Source: a virus. From it: DNA of 40,806 nucleotides. Under the pieces are notes generated by a model that saw only the letters and a program-made list of their open reading frames with translations, made no database searches and was not told the origin of the DNA. Shown piece after piece: positions 8,174-16,296 of this stretch (positions within the stretch are counted from its first letter, which is position 1; the number at the start of each line of letters is the position of its first letter). The DNA lies in IMG/VR virus record IMGVR_UViG_3300009183_004451, positions 1 through 40,806 of that record; one strand, written 5' to 3'. A program made the position numbers and the translations under genes.

Positions 8174-8950
8174 TTATTTTAAATAATCTCGCAATTGAGA
8201 TTCTAATTTTTCGGTGTTATCAAGATCTTCTGAACTTTCGCCATAGTGAGTTTCATATCGATCTTCTAGGATTTGAGCCGCCATTTGATAATCCATTGCA
8301 TCAAGGATTCTGACTCCCATCCAATCGGCTTCTCTTTCCTGTCTCTCATCGTATTCCGCTAATTCTCGATTTGACGATTGATGACTTAATATGCCATGAC
8401 TAATTTCATGAGCTTCAATTGCAAGTAGGTGATCCTTTGTTAAATTTTCCTGTTCAAGCTGAACACCGTCTACGTAAATAGTTTTAGAAGAAAGGTCGCC
8501 AAACGCAATTCCTAAATAGTCAAAAATCTTCGCAGCGTCCTCATAGCCCGGATCAGTCGGCCATAGCGCAATCATTTTCCAAGAAGGGTCTATGCTACAT
8601 TGCCATGCAGCGATTTCTCCTTTGTTCTCTTCTAGATTATACTTTGCCATCTTTGCTGCACGACGACCCGTTAGGTCTCTAAATAGTTCTCTGACATCAG
8701 GTTGACCAAGTTCGCCTGTTTGAACTAGCGTATAGAATTCGGCGTCTGAGTTCTGCATCATTGCGAACCAGTGCTCAAGAGTTGGCATTTTATCTAGTTC
8801 GTTGATTCTGGCTTTAAGTCGTCTAAATCTTGGAAATAGTTCATACTCATACCTCTCATCTTTATATCGACGGTTAATATCAAGATCACTAAGCTTTACT
8901 AGTGGCCTGGCCGTCTCAGATAACCATGTATTGAATGTTAGTAATTTCAT
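8174..8950 (-). CDS. Tagged zinc metalloprotease (HEISH)
   Basis: 258 residues from the ATG at 8950. A start 26 codons upstream is possible, but 8950 puts MKLLTFNTWLSETA at the N-terminus, matching the tag (LSE then T), and sits 8 nt after a late box. H181-E-I-S-H185 is the HExxH zinc motif and E-R-E-A-D-W-M-G (205-212) supplies the downstream acidic ligand in the ExxAD style of M48/M78-like peptidases. The region 20-120 is helical, possibly a propeptide or recognition domain. It is probably an active protease delivered with the DNA; host target unknown. Confidence 0.8.
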   Translation of the reverse strand: MKLLTFNTWLSETARPLVKLSDLDINRRYKDERYEYELFPRFRRLKARINELDKMPTLEHWFAMMQNSDAEFYTLVQTGELGQPDVRELFRDLTGRRAAKMAKYNLEENKGEIAAWQCSIDPSWKMIALWPTDPGYEDAAKIFDYLGIAFGDLSSKTIYVDGVQLEQENLTKDHLLAIEAHEISHGILSHQSSNRELAEYDERQEREADWMGVRILDAMDYQMAAQILEDRYETHYGESSEDLDNTEKLESQLRDYLK

Positions 8951-8958
8951 TGTAGAGT

Positions 8959-8966
8959 TATTTATT
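8959..8966 (-). promoter_or_regulatory. T4-late-like promoter box AATAAATA
   Basis: The minus strand reads CGAATAAATAACTCTACA followed by the ATG at 8950. Its short distance supports the chosen start of the metalloprotease. Divergent from 8978-8985. Confidence 0.68.
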
Positions 8967-8977
8967 CGAGAGTCGTA

Positions 8978-8985
8978 GATAAATA
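8978..8985 (+). promoter_or_regulatory. T4-late-like promoter box GATAAATA
   Basis: TAGATAAATAAACT lies 22 nt upstream of the ATG at 9008; drives the plus-strand pair 9008-10070. Confidence 0.62.
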
Positions 8986-9007
8986 AACTAAAATAGCTAA
9001 CTAAACA

Positions 9008-9448
9008 ATGATTTATAGGTACAATCAATGGCTTGAAGAATCTGAAAAGGTTGATGCTACTGGACCTGCAATTGATCCTCCTGCTGACTTAACACCAGCT
9101 GAAATGGACGCTCCTGCTGAACCAGCTGCACCGACTGATGCTGAGCCTACTTCGGTTGAAGATATTGATGATTCAACTGAGATTGGTAAATTCAAGAAAC
9201 TTGACCAAGCTCGTAAAGATGCAGTTAAAGCATTTAAAGATAAACAAAAAGAGTTCTTGGAAATGCCAGAAGATGCTCGTAAAAATCCAGCAACTGACGA
9301 AGACAAAGAGAAAGTTCAGACTCTAAAAGATGAGCTTATTACTTTAAATAAGACCATGAAAGAAGCTGAATCAGCTTTCAATAAATTCAATGACGAAATG
9401 TTAGGCCTTTCAGATGATACTGAAGAGGAAGAAGATATCGAACCATAA
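9008..9448 (+). CDS. Tagged Pro/Ala-rich, coiled-coil acidic protein (scaffold- or core-like)
   Basis: 146 residues. MIYRYNQWLEESEK fits the tag (LEE then S). Residues 15-55 are Pro/Ala/Asp/Glu-rich and probably disordered; residues about 60-130 are a heptad-like Lys/Glu coiled coil (KKLDQARKDAVKAFKDKQKE); the end is a run of acidic residues. The composition is like T4 prohead-core or internal proteins such as gp67/gp68, though no homology is claimed. It is followed by the basic protein at 9468 in the same unit, giving an acidic/basic pair that could interact. Confidence 0.72.
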   Translation: MIYRYNQWLEESEKVDATGPAIDPPADLTPAEMDAPAEPAAPTDAEPTSVEDIDDSTEIGKFKKLDQARKDAVKAFKDKQKEFLEMPEDARKNPATDEDKEKVQTLKDELITLNKTMKEAESAFNKFNDEMLGLSDDTEEEEDIEP

Positions 9449-9467
9449 AATAAACAGTTTAAATACT

Positions 9468-10070
9468 ATGAAAAATCAAGTAAAAAGATTTACCCAATTC
9501 ATTAATGAAAATTATGAATCCAATCACGGAGATTCCTTTTCTCAAGAAGATAGATTCGGCGATAGCGATACAATGGAAGAAACTTCACAATGTTGTGGTT
9601 CTGAAATTGATGAAGAAGGATATTGCACAGCATGTGGCGAAGAGTCTACTAGTTCACAACGTGAGTTAGACCAAGCAATGCATTCAGATGATTACGATGC
9701 ACACAGAATTTCAAGACATAACATGAATCGCATGACTGATGAAGAGTTATATGAGGCAAAGAAAAAAGCTCAAATTGAAGCTCTTAAAGAAGTTGATAAA
9801 AAATTCGCTAATCTAAAGCCTGCTGCAAAGAAAAAAGGCAAAGCTGCTGAAGAGGAAGAAATGGAAGAGGCCCCAAAACGAGGAGCTAAAGCTAAACCTG
9901 TTGCGAAAGGAATGCCATTCGGTAAACCTGCGGCAAAGGGAAACCCATTCGCTAAGAAAGACGAAAAACCTGCTGCAAAAGGAATGCCATTCGGTAAACC
10001 GGCTGCAAAGCCTGCTGCTAAACCATTTGGTTTCCAGAAGAAAGGCGCTAATAAAGAGAACGAAATGTAA
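9468..10070 (+). CDS. Tagged basic, histone-H1-like protein with zinc knuckle
   Basis: 200 residues from the ATG at 9468 (an in-frame ATG at 9414 lies inside the preceding gene). MKNQVKRFTQFINENYE is a textbook tag (INE then N). Residues 40-65 hold QCCGSEIDEEGYCTACGEE, a CxxC-type zinc ribbon. The C-terminal third is Lys/Ala/Pro-rich with repeats of AAKGMPFGKPAAK type (three GM/NPF units), like histone H1 tails, and should bind DNA. A packaged DNA-condensing or DNA-delivery protein is a reasonable inference. The terminator at 10095-10120 follows. Confidence 0.78.
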   Translation: MKNQVKRFTQFINENYESNHGDSFSQEDRFGDSDTMEETSQCCGSEIDEEGYCTACGEESTSSQRELDQAMHSDDYDAHRISRHNMNRMTDEELYEAKKKAQIEALKEVDKKFANLKPAAKKKGKAAEEEEMEEAPKRGAKAKPVAKGMPFGKPAAKGNPFAKKDEKPAAKGMPFGKPAAKPAAKPFGFQKKGANKENEM

Positions 10071-10094
10071 TTCGTCGATGGACACTAAACAAGA

Positions 10095-10120
10095 AAAGCC
10101 AGATTCGTCTGGCTTTTTTT
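10095..10120 (+). terminator. Rho-independent terminator with TTCG loop
   Basis: Stem AGCCAGA / TCTGGCT, tetraloop TTCG, then seven Ts, between the convergent genes 9468-10070 and 10139-10546. Confidence 0.88.
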
Positions 10121-10138
10121 ATGTGAATAGGTTAAGTG

Positions 10139-10546
10139 CTAAACTTCAATAGACGGGTTACTCGACATGAATCTTTCTTTCTTCATAATAGTCTTCATTA
10201 CCATATCGTTTTCAGTGTGGTCAGCATCATCTGGTGCGTCCTGTATTTTGAATGGAGCATTAAGATTTGAACTTAAATCTTTAAGAACTGCTTCTGTTTC
10301 AACTGGTAATTCTGAGATCTGTTCGCCAGCTCTCAAGTAAGCCTTTAGGAATAAGGCTTTCAATTCATTATAGGTAATCGGGTTGCCGTTTCGAACGTCG
10401 TTGACTCTGTCCTTAAAGTGTTTTGTAAATACCACATCAAGACCAAGCTCATTAAAGAGGCCATCTGCGTACGCCTCTAATTCAGTTAGCTGCTTCCAGT
10501 CAACGTTTTCGTTGACAAATTGAGTAAATTGTTTTATGTGTTTCAT
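10139..10546 (-). CDS. Tagged protein with HFKDRVNDxRN motif
   Basis: 135 residues. MKHIKQFTQFVNENVD fits the tag (VNE then N). The body carries FTKHFKDRVNDVRNGNPIT and, later, MKTIMKKERF. This His/Arg-rich arrangement recalls short phage proteins and some RelE/BrnT-like RNase folds, but I cannot assign one. Its ATG overlaps the TGA of the upstream secreted nuclease (ATGA), indicating translational coupling. If delivered into the host it could be a nuclease or an inhibitor. Confidence 0.72.
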   Translation of the reverse strand: MKHIKQFTQFVNENVDWKQLTELEAYADGLFNELGLDVVFTKHFKDRVNDVRNGNPITYNELKALFLKAYLRAGEQISELPVETEAVLKDLSSNLNAPFKIQDAPDDADHTENDMVMKTIMKKERFMSSNPSIEV

Positions 10547-11202
10547 GGTTTAAATTTAAAGCCGGTTAATTTTTCAACGTCTGATACCTTGACCTTTAAT
10601 TGATCAAGCTTTTTAGACTGTTCTTTTGTATTTTCAAAAACGTAAGCTTCCCAAACTTTGGTCTTCTTTATGTAAATTACTTTCCAACACTTTGCTGGTA
10701 CTGAAACCTCTCCGATTTTGGAGACCGATCCAATATTGCCGCACCAAACCTTAACTGAGTCCAATTGCTCAGCAAATTCTCTGGTGCGAGTTTCAAGAGT
10801 TTTCCAGACCCCAGCGTTCAGCGAATGATATTGAGGTGCCATATTTGAAAAATAGAAGCACTCTGTTAAGAATTCAGAATCGCATTGGTTATCTGCCGCT
10901 GGGCACATGTGACCTCGATCAAAACCTGATCCAGAATAATCATCAGCAAGGCTCGTCTCAGCTGGTAGTAATGGATCTGGTGCAAATTGGTCTTTTCTAG
11001 GAAATTTAGTCGTGCAGCCCAGTCGAGCTTTAGTATCCCACCACTCCACCTCAACTGGGTATTTTAAACCTGTGCTATAATGTGAAACATAGCCAGCATG
11101 AGCCAAGATCACAATCTTGTCTTTAACTGTAAACTCAGTTGAAAATGATGTAAATAGTACAAACGAAATCAGTAGTACTAGCAATAGTTTAAAAGGTTTC
11201 AT
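10543..11202 (-). CDS. Secreted DNA/RNA non-specific endonuclease (NUC1/DRGH family)
   Basis: 219 residues with a clear signal peptide (MKPFKLLLVLLISFVLFTSF). The beta-beta-alpha-metal motif GSGFDRGHMCPAADN gives D95-R96-G97-H98 (general base H98); NMAPQ with N120 supplies the metal ligand and is followed by the usual LN-x-G-x-W-x-x-LE helix. It should cut DNA and RNA without sequence preference in the periplasm or outside the cell. It lacks the tag and is coupled to the tagged gene at 10546. A late box 5 nt before the ATG predicts a leaderless mRNA. Possible roles: clearing host or extracellular DNA at lysis, or excluding competing phage. Confidence 0.88.
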   Translation of the reverse strand: MKPFKLLLVLLISFVLFTSFSTEFTVKDKIVILAHAGYVSHYSTGLKYPVEVEWWDTKARLGCTTKFPRKDQFAPDPLLPAETSLADDYSGSGFDRGHMCPAADNQCDSEFLTECFYFSNMAPQYHSLNAGVWKTLETRTREFAEQLDSVKVWCGNIGSVSKIGEVSVPAKCWKVIYIKKTKVWEAYVFENTKEQSKKLDQLKVKVSDVEKLTGFKFKP

Positions 11203-11207
11203 ACCTT

Positions 11208-11215
11208 TATTTATT
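11208..11215 (-). promoter_or_regulatory. T4-late-like promoter box AATAAATA, leaderless geometry
   Basis: The minus strand reads GGAATAAATAAAGGT immediately followed by the ATG at 11202. Exactly 5 nt separate box and ATG, so a T4-like start at box +6 would be the A of the ATG. Confidence 0.7.
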
Positions 11216-11235
11216 CCAGATAGTATAATAATTAC

Positions 11236-11793
11236 ATGAAGCAGTTACTCTTAATAATCGCAATCGGGTTAGCAGTTAACACTTCTGCTCAAACCCACCA
11301 GGACTCGATCTTAATCAGCTTAACCAATAAGCAAAGAACCGCTTTGGGTCTTAAGCCCTTGCAGTATTCAGCAGTTCTAGATTCAGCCGTCGAATTCCAT
11401 AATCGATACATGGTTAGACGTGGAATCAGCGATCACACTGAATACGAAGCTCAGCCTGGAGAATCTCAATCTTATCCTGGAGCAAGGCACAGAGTTGAAA
11501 AATTCCAAGCAGTTTCATCTGACCAATTCTCATGGAATCTTAGCCTTGAGGTTTGTGCTTCATACGGTGCAAGCTATCCAGCGGTTCCAAACTTTAAGGT
11601 CTTTCCAATTCCATCTGAGGATTCAGCAATACAGACCCTATTCGATAGTTGGATGTATTCACCGGCTCATAAATGGGTCTTAATGAATCCTGATGTTACT
11701 CATATCGCCTTTGCGGTAGGCATAAAAAAAGATCCAAGCACTTCTACCTGGATCTATTTCGGAACTGGTGTAGTTTCTAAGAAAATTAATTAG
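11236..11793 (+). CDS. Secreted CAP/SCP-domain protein
   Basis: 185 residues. A signal peptide (MKQLLLIIAIGLAVNTSAQ) is followed by a CAP domain: the LTNKQRTALGLKPLQYS start helix, a HNRYM...DHTE segment carrying the His/Glu pair, NLSLEVC, and DSWMYSPAHKWVLMNPDVTH, which is the typical SxxHxxxLxxP helix. CAP domains bind sterols, lipids or glycans or act as peptidases; the role in phages is unknown. It is divergent from the secreted nuclease, so two exported proteins flank one short intergenic region. It overlaps the convergent 11790-13568 by 4 bp. No clear late box was seen; TAGTATAATAATTAC is the nearest candidate. Confidence 0.82.
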   Translation: MKQLLLIIAIGLAVNTSAQTHQDSILISLTNKQRTALGLKPLQYSAVLDSAVEFHNRYMVRRGISDHTEYEAQPGESQSYPGARHRVEKFQAVSSDQFSWNLSLEVCASYGASYPAVPNFKVFPIPSEDSAIQTLFDSWMYSPAHKWVLMNPDVTHIAFAVGIKKDPSTSTWIYFGTGVVSKKIN

Positions 11794-13568
11794 AATACTG
11801 GACAGTCAGTTTTTCCCCAATCTCTTTGAGAACCTCCAGATTTAGGTTTAAAACCTATTCCTGGAATGCTAATTGTCGGTGGTGTCCAAGTTTCATCAAT
11901 CCAGTTAATGTAAACTTTCCAGTCTGAGTTTGGAATAGGATCTGCCTGTGGTGTAACCGTAAATTGCTGAGTCATTGTGTACGTAATCTCAAAACGAGCA
12001 AATGCATATTTGTATTTGCCAAATTTATCGTCGTACTCTTTAAGTAGAGCCTCTTTACCTGGCTGTTTGCGATTTGCAAACTTAGCCTTATCTTGTTCAG
12101 TCCAAGCAGCTCCAATGTTTGGAGTAACTTTATCTTGAGTCGCATCTTCCGTTATCAAATTATCAGTAACGCCGTTTTGAGTAAAGATTTGACGTAGAGA
12201 AGTTTTAATTGAGGTCAAACGGTCTTGAGCAAGCGGGCCGTTCTTTGCAGTCGTGTAGCCTGCGTCAGGATTTGGACCCTTTGTTGCAGGATCGTATGAA
12301 CTTGGTACAGCACTAGTAGATGAAATACCCCAGATTTTTACGCCAGTAATTTGAGCGCCCATCGCTTTAATTTGAGCTAGATACGATTTGATACCGTTTG
12401 TCATTTCCGCAATAGGACCTGCTTCAATCTGGATCTTATCGTCACCAAAGAACTGAGTAGCTTTCTTTGCACCAGCTGAATTCCAATCGCCATTTGGATT
12501 TTCAGGATATGAGCCTGAAACTGTGATTGGCTCTGGTGATGGCTGCTTGGTTGCAGGCGATAGAGTCAAATTAGTACCATTTGGCGAAATGTAAAGGTCA
12601 GTTGCAGTTTTAATTGCAGAGTCAACAGTCATTGCCGTTTCTCCAGGTTTAAGAGCCTTATTCTTTCTTTCAAGATAAGCCTGTACCTTGGTGTTAACAA
12701 AATCTAGGATAACTTTCTTATTCTCAGCGCTTAATGTATTATCTGCTGAAAAATATGTAGAAAGTTTAGTTTGATCGGCCATTGCTGATGTTAGCGTTGC
12801 AATGTTTGTCTGTAATTGTTGAAGAGTTGTTACCGCGCTTGTTTGTAGAGTCCATTGACCTGTTTGATAAGCATAAGACGTTACCGATAAATTATCATCA
12901 GTCTTGTCTTTTGTGAATGTGTCTGCGGTAAGTTTGAAATAGGTTGCTGGCGGTGTTGGTGCATTGTTAACTGATAGTTGACCGTCAATTGCACTGTATG
13001 GAATTAGCATCGCTGCTGCCTGTGAGCTTAAGTTAAGACTCTTTGCCTTAGCTGTCTGTAAGAAAGCCAAAACTGCATCTGCTTTAGCAGCTGCTTCGTT
13101 CCAACCTGCGTAACGTGTTTTTTCAGCAGGTTTTGGGAATGCGTTAACTGCGGCAACTATTGCTGGAGCATTGGTCTTAACTGCTGTACAGAAGTCTTCA
13201 ACGTTTTTGATATAGTTTGCTTTGCCTGCACTTTGAGCACTACGACCCTTAGTTGCAAAACCTCCCAACCAATAGTACATGCTACGAGCTGAATTTACCT
13301 TATCGCGTTTGGCTTCGCCGCCCGCTTTAAATAGAGACTTCCATAATCCCAAATCCGGTCCGCCTTGATGCCACCATTGCATTACGTTAGCGTAATTAGG
13401 TAAACCCTTAGAGGCCGCATCGGTTGACATGATTCTTTGATAAAGACCTTCAAGATCAGTATTTTGTAATAGAGTCTCAATAGGCGTGTTTGGATCAGCC
13501 GCTTCTGTCATGTACTGAGTTGATTCAAACAACCAGCTCCTGTAATCTTTTATAATTGTATGCTTCAT
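11790..13568 (-). CDS. Large tagged protein with OmpA-like C-terminal segment
   Basis: 592 residues. MKHTIIKDYRSWLFESTQ fits the tag (LFE then S), and its first codons nearly repeat those of the next gene upstream (13584-14390). The middle is Ala/Thr/Ser-rich and helical. Residues about 395-545 hold ITGVKIWGISSTS, then GPLAQDRLTSIKTSLRQIF and NGVTDNLITE, the order seen in OmpA/MotB peptidoglycan-binding domains, followed by an FEITYTMTQQF strand. The match is loose. Co-transcribed with 13584-14390 (15-bp gap) from the late box at 14415. Confidence 0.72.
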   Translation of the reverse strand: MKHTIIKDYRSWLFESTQYMTEAADPNTPIETLLQNTDLEGLYQRIMSTDAASKGLPNYANVMQWWHQGGPDLGLWKSLFKAGGEAKRDKVNSARSMYYWLGGFATKGRSAQSAGKANYIKNVEDFCTAVKTNAPAIVAAVNAFPKPAEKTRYAGWNEAAAKADAVLAFLQTAKAKSLNLSSQAAAMLIPYSAIDGQLSVNNAPTPPATYFKLTADTFTKDKTDDNLSVTSYAYQTGQWTLQTSAVTTLQQLQTNIATLTSAMADQTKLSTYFSADNTLSAENKKVILDFVNTKVQAYLERKNKALKPGETAMTVDSAIKTATDLYISPNGTNLTLSPATKQPSPEPITVSGSYPENPNGDWNSAGAKKATQFFGDDKIQIEAGPIAEMTNGIKSYLAQIKAMGAQITGVKIWGISSTSAVPSSYDPATKGPNPDAGYTTAKNGPLAQDRLTSIKTSLRQIFTQNGVTDNLITEDATQDKVTPNIGAAWTEQDKAKFANRKQPGKEALLKEYDDKFGKYKYAFARFEITYTMTQQFTVTPQADPIPNSDWKVYINWIDETWTPPTISIPGIGFKPKSGGSQRDWGKTDCPVF

Positions 13569-13583
13569 TAAGCTTGGTTTATT

Positions 13584-14390
13584 TTAGAAATCTGTGTCTA
13601 CTTGATATTTCATCTCGCCGTTAAGCGTTGTGATTTGCCAAGAAGCTGAATCGTTTGCCATTCCGCCGGCTAATTTTTGACGAACTGCCGCATCGGCTGC
13701 TTCTAATCGAGCAATGTTTGGATCGCCTTGTCTAAGCGTCTTAATTAGAGGCATAACCTCGGTCGTGTACCAATTGTTATATGCAAAACCTGCTTGACCT
13801 TCATCATCGTTAAACGTTCCTTTAAATGGTTGCCAGAAAGCAGTGTCCTTGAATTTAGCAACAATCATGTCGCAAATCTTGGTTGCAGTCTGGTCGTCAG
13901 TTGCATTACGTTGATCGAATACACCAGTTGCACCGGCTGTTCCAGCTGTTCCAGCGGTTCCGCCTGGCGTAAATCCTGCAGTAATTTTTTCAATCATCTT
14001 AGCCAAGGTTTTTGGACCTACCGTAGTCTGATTGGGTTCAACTGTTTCGTCAGTGATGCCGTTTGCAGTTCTAAACTCTTTAATTTTTGCCTTTGTGTTT
14101 GGGCCAACTTTACCGTCACATGATTTAGTGTCAGTTAGTGGGGCATTGTAGACAATTGCCTGTACCTTTTTAATATCCTCAGCAGTTAGCGCGCCGTCTG
14201 CTGCCGTGATTGCAGTTAATGGAGCGGAGGTAGCGCCTGCTGTGCCAGCTGAACCAGCTGTTCCGGTTGTACCTGCTGTGCCGGCTGTTCCAGCTGAACC
14301 TGCGGTTCCAACCGTTTCTTCACCGATGAATCCTGCATTTTCCATTAGCACGTTCCAACCTTTGAAGTCTTTAATGATTGTGTGTTTCAT
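13584..14390 (-). CDS. Tagged protein with collagen-like Gly-X-Y repeats and a peptidoglycan-binding-like domain
   Basis: 268 residues. MKHTIIKDFKGWNVLMENAG fits the tag (LME then N). Residues about 28-55 are Gly-X-Y triplets (GTAGSAGTAGTAGTTGTAGS and onward), nine or so in a row, with a second short run near residue 147. Between them lies a PG_binding-like domain (EDIKKVQAIVYN, then CDGKVGPNTKAKIKEFRTANG). The C-terminal 110 residues are helical and unassigned. Collagen-like triplets are common in phage fibres but strange in a head-tagged protein; here they may act as a stiff linker. It is first in the operon with 11790-13568. Confidence 0.78.
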   Translation of the reverse strand: MKHTIIKDFKGWNVLMENAGFIGEETVGTAGSAGTAGTAGTTGTAGSAGTAGATSAPLTAITAADGALTAEDIKKVQAIVYNAPLTDTKSCDGKVGPNTKAKIKEFRTANGITDETVEPNQTTVGPKTLAKMIEKITAGFTPGGTAGTAGTAGATGVFDQRNATDDQTATKICDMIVAKFKDTAFWQPFKGTFNDDEGQAGFAYNNWYTTEVMPLIKTLRQGDPNIARLEAADAAVRQKLAGGMANDSASWQITTLNGEMKYQVDTDF

Positions 14391-14414
14391 TTGAATTTAT
14401 ACTTTTTGTTTGAT

Positions 14415-14422
14415 TATTTATT
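14415..14422 (-). promoter_or_regulatory. T4-late-like promoter box AATAAATA
   Basis: The minus strand reads ATAATAAATAATC, 24 nt upstream of the ATG at 14390. It overlaps the stop codon of the gene at 14421-15062. Confidence 0.6.
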
Positions 14423-15062
14423 ATAGAGATCCGCTACTGATCATGTATTCCAACCAGCCAAGATCGTCAACGCTCTGTTCGTACATCCACTCTTGACGTT
14501 GTTCCCATTGCTGCTGATCTTCGTCATCGTCGAAGTCAATGTACTTGTCAATGAGTGCACTGGTTTTGGCCTTTAAGGTATCGATTGCCAGGCTAATCTC
14601 AGCATCCCCGCCCCATTCGTCCATCAGCTCTTCCCAACGCTCGTCAAAATCTTTTTTGGGTGCAAGACCAAGTCCTCTTAATCTTTCAATATTACGCTCA
14701 CGCTCTGGGTGTTCTTCGGATTCTTCGAGGTACTCTCCAAATTCTGAAATGTGATTGTAGATGTAACTGTTTGCAATATCCTCGGCCCAGGTCCATGACA
14801 TGTCCATTCGAATATCTTCCCAATCGCCAGAAGCCTCTTCGGCTCTGTCTATGATTGGTGCAAATAGTTCTTCAACTCTTGCGTCAAGTTGAGTCAATAG
14901 GCTCTTGATCTGTGGGTCGTTATGAAATGCCTCTTTTAGAGCATACACCGTATCTTCGGGCTCGTCGTTTTGGGTGAGGCCTAATTTTTTAAGTCTTGAG
15001 TACTTCTCATCGCGCTCTTCTGACTCATTGATGTGTTTAAGGAAAGGTTTTATCTTTGACAT
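14421..15062 (-). CDS. Tagged acidic protein with an internal duplication
   Basis: 213 residues from the ATG at 15062 (an in-frame TTG at 15071 is an unlikely start and would displace the tag). MSKIKPFLKHINESEE fits the tag (INE then S). Two copies of a roughly 95-residue unit can be aligned: ERDEKYSRLKKLGLTQ...ALKEAF and PERERNIERLRGLGLAP...EELMDEW, each ending in a Trp-rich acidic helix. The R-L-x-x-L-G-L element recurs in the partial gene at 39881. Function unknown; the acidic helical build suits an internal or core protein. Confidence 0.74.
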   Translation of the reverse strand: MSKIKPFLKHINESEERDEKYSRLKKLGLTQNDEPEDTVYALKEAFHNDPQIKSLLTQLDARVEELFAPIIDRAEEASGDWEDIRMDMSWTWAEDIANSYIYNHISEFGEYLEESEEHPERERNIERLRGLGLAPKKDFDERWEELMDEWGGDAEISLAIDTLKAKTSALIDKYIDFDDDEDQQQWEQRQEWMYEQSVDDLGWLEYMISSGSL

Positions 15063-15083
15063 TGCGGACAAATATCTTTCTGG

Positions 15084-16109
15084 TTATTTATTTGAACCCG
15101 GCTTGCTGATTTTAACCAGATGACAATCTATTAGGAGCTTGATTGCCTTGAGCACAGGTTTGCCCAGTTTGATATGAGTGTCCTTGGGCCATAGGAGTTC
15201 CGGCCGCATGAATCCGTCGGGGTCCTTGTAGTAGAGGGTCGTGTTCCAATAGCGCTTGATCTGCCCACGTGCATGAGCCTCTTCAAGTCGCTGGTTCAGG
15301 AGCTTCCATATTTCAAGTCGTTGCTCGTCCGAGCCCTTGACATTAATAAACTCCTGGTTAATATTAGCGATTTTGGCCGGTGGATTGGGCGCGATTGCAA
15401 TCACCGGATTGTCCGGATAGATGAGCTCAATCTCTTGTAGGGTTTGGCAGTACCTGAAACAGGTCTCCTCGATTATCTGGTCGGGCTCAACCCCTTTAAG
15501 CTTTGCATGGCCGCAGACCGCTCTGACGTCCCATGCCCCAAGCATGAATGCAAGCGCATCGCCCTTACGCAGCGGAATCGTCTTTAGGAAATCTCGCCAG
15601 TTACCGCGAGCAAATCGTCTGGCGGACAGTGATGGATAGGTAACGTGATTTATGATCCACTCGCCGTGTTCAGTATCCTTTGGCTCAGAGTCGTACAGGA
15701 ACGAGCTTGCGCCCGAATCGCCGATGACCCAAAAGTTGGGTCTCTCAACCGAGAAGAGTCCAGAGTAGGAGCGTTTGCCAAAGTCGGTAAGGCACAGCGG
15801 AAAATCAGCGGAGTGCAAGAGCTCGCCGGATTCAGTACACCTGAACTCGACCTTGAAGCCGAGCCCGTAATTGCAGTCGGTCGAATGGCCGTGACTCATT
15901 GGTTTGCCAAGACAGCTCCAGTATCGCAAGCCCGGTTCCGCGTTGACCGGTAGCACCGAGGTCTCGTTACAGCCAAATGCGAGGTCCTTGGCCTTGACCT
16001 CAATCGTGCGCTGGCCTGGGCCGTGCCAGGTCCAGTAGAGAGTTAGCTGATTTCCAAGAATCTCAGCCGAGTAGTCTATCTTAAACCGGTTTATCTCTAT
16101 TGATTTCAT
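15084..16109 (-). CDS. SGNH/GDSL-like hydrolase
   Basis: 341 residues. The N-terminal 120 residues look like a beta-sandwich. From there GDSL-family blocks appear in order: FWVIGDSGASS (block I, nucleophile S132), FMLGAWDVRA (in place of block III GxND), and KDTHIKLG near the C-terminus (block V, D310 and H312). It should be an esterase or lipase-like enzyme, possibly deacylating surface sugars, as GDSL enzymes do on some phage tails. No tag or signal peptide. Codons are visibly GC-richer than in the neighbouring 1-15 kb genes, suggesting a different origin. Confidence 0.78.
   Translation of the reverse strand: MKSIEINRFKIDYSAEILGNQLTLYWTWHGPGQRTIEVKAKDLAFGCNETSVLPVNAEPGLRYWSCLGKPMSHGHSTDCNYGLGFKVEFRCTESGELLHSADFPLCLTDFGKRSYSGLFSVERPNFWVIGDSGASSFLYDSEPKDTEHGEWIINHVTYPSLSARRFARGNWRDFLKTIPLRKGDALAFMLGAWDVRAVCGHAKLKGVEPDQIIEETCFRYCQTLQEIELIYPDNPVIAIAPNPPAKIANINQEFINVKGSDEQRLEIWKLLNQRLEEAHARGQIKRYWNTTLYYKDPDGFMRPELLWPKDTHIKLGKPVLKAIKLLIDCHLVKISKPGSNK
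15085..15092 (-). promoter_or_regulatory. T4-late-like promoter box AATAAATA
   Basis: The minus strand reads CAAATAAATAACC, 22 nt before the ATG at 15062; it overlaps the stop codon of the SGNH gene upstream. Confidence 0.62.
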
Positions 16110-16170
16110 TGTTTTCTCTTTTTTTCATCGTCCCCGCCGCGCGTTAGGGGGTAACTAGGCCGGTGCCCGG

Positions 16171-16296
16171 CTAGGGGGTCTGGGGGCCGTGGCCGCAGTC
16201 TTCGCAGTATCGTGAGGCTCTAATATCAAATTGGAGTCCACATTTCTCGCAGACCTTCCAGATTTCGTGGTTCCAGAGTTTGAGTAGTCTCCGCAT
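16171..16296 (-). CDS. Zinc-ribbon micro-protein
   Basis: 41 residues; start ATG at 16296 overlaps the stop of the upstream gene by one base (TAATG), so it is translationally coupled. It reads MRRLLKLWNHEIWKVCEKCG and continues to a second C-x-x-C pair (YCEDCG), a complete four-Cys zinc ribbon. Micro-proteins of this type often bind nucleic acid or act as adaptors. The following 60 bp to the SGNH gene (16110-16170) show nothing further. Confidence 0.6.
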   Translation of the reverse strand: MRRLLKLWNHEIWKVCEKCGLQFDIRASRYCEDCGHGPQTP

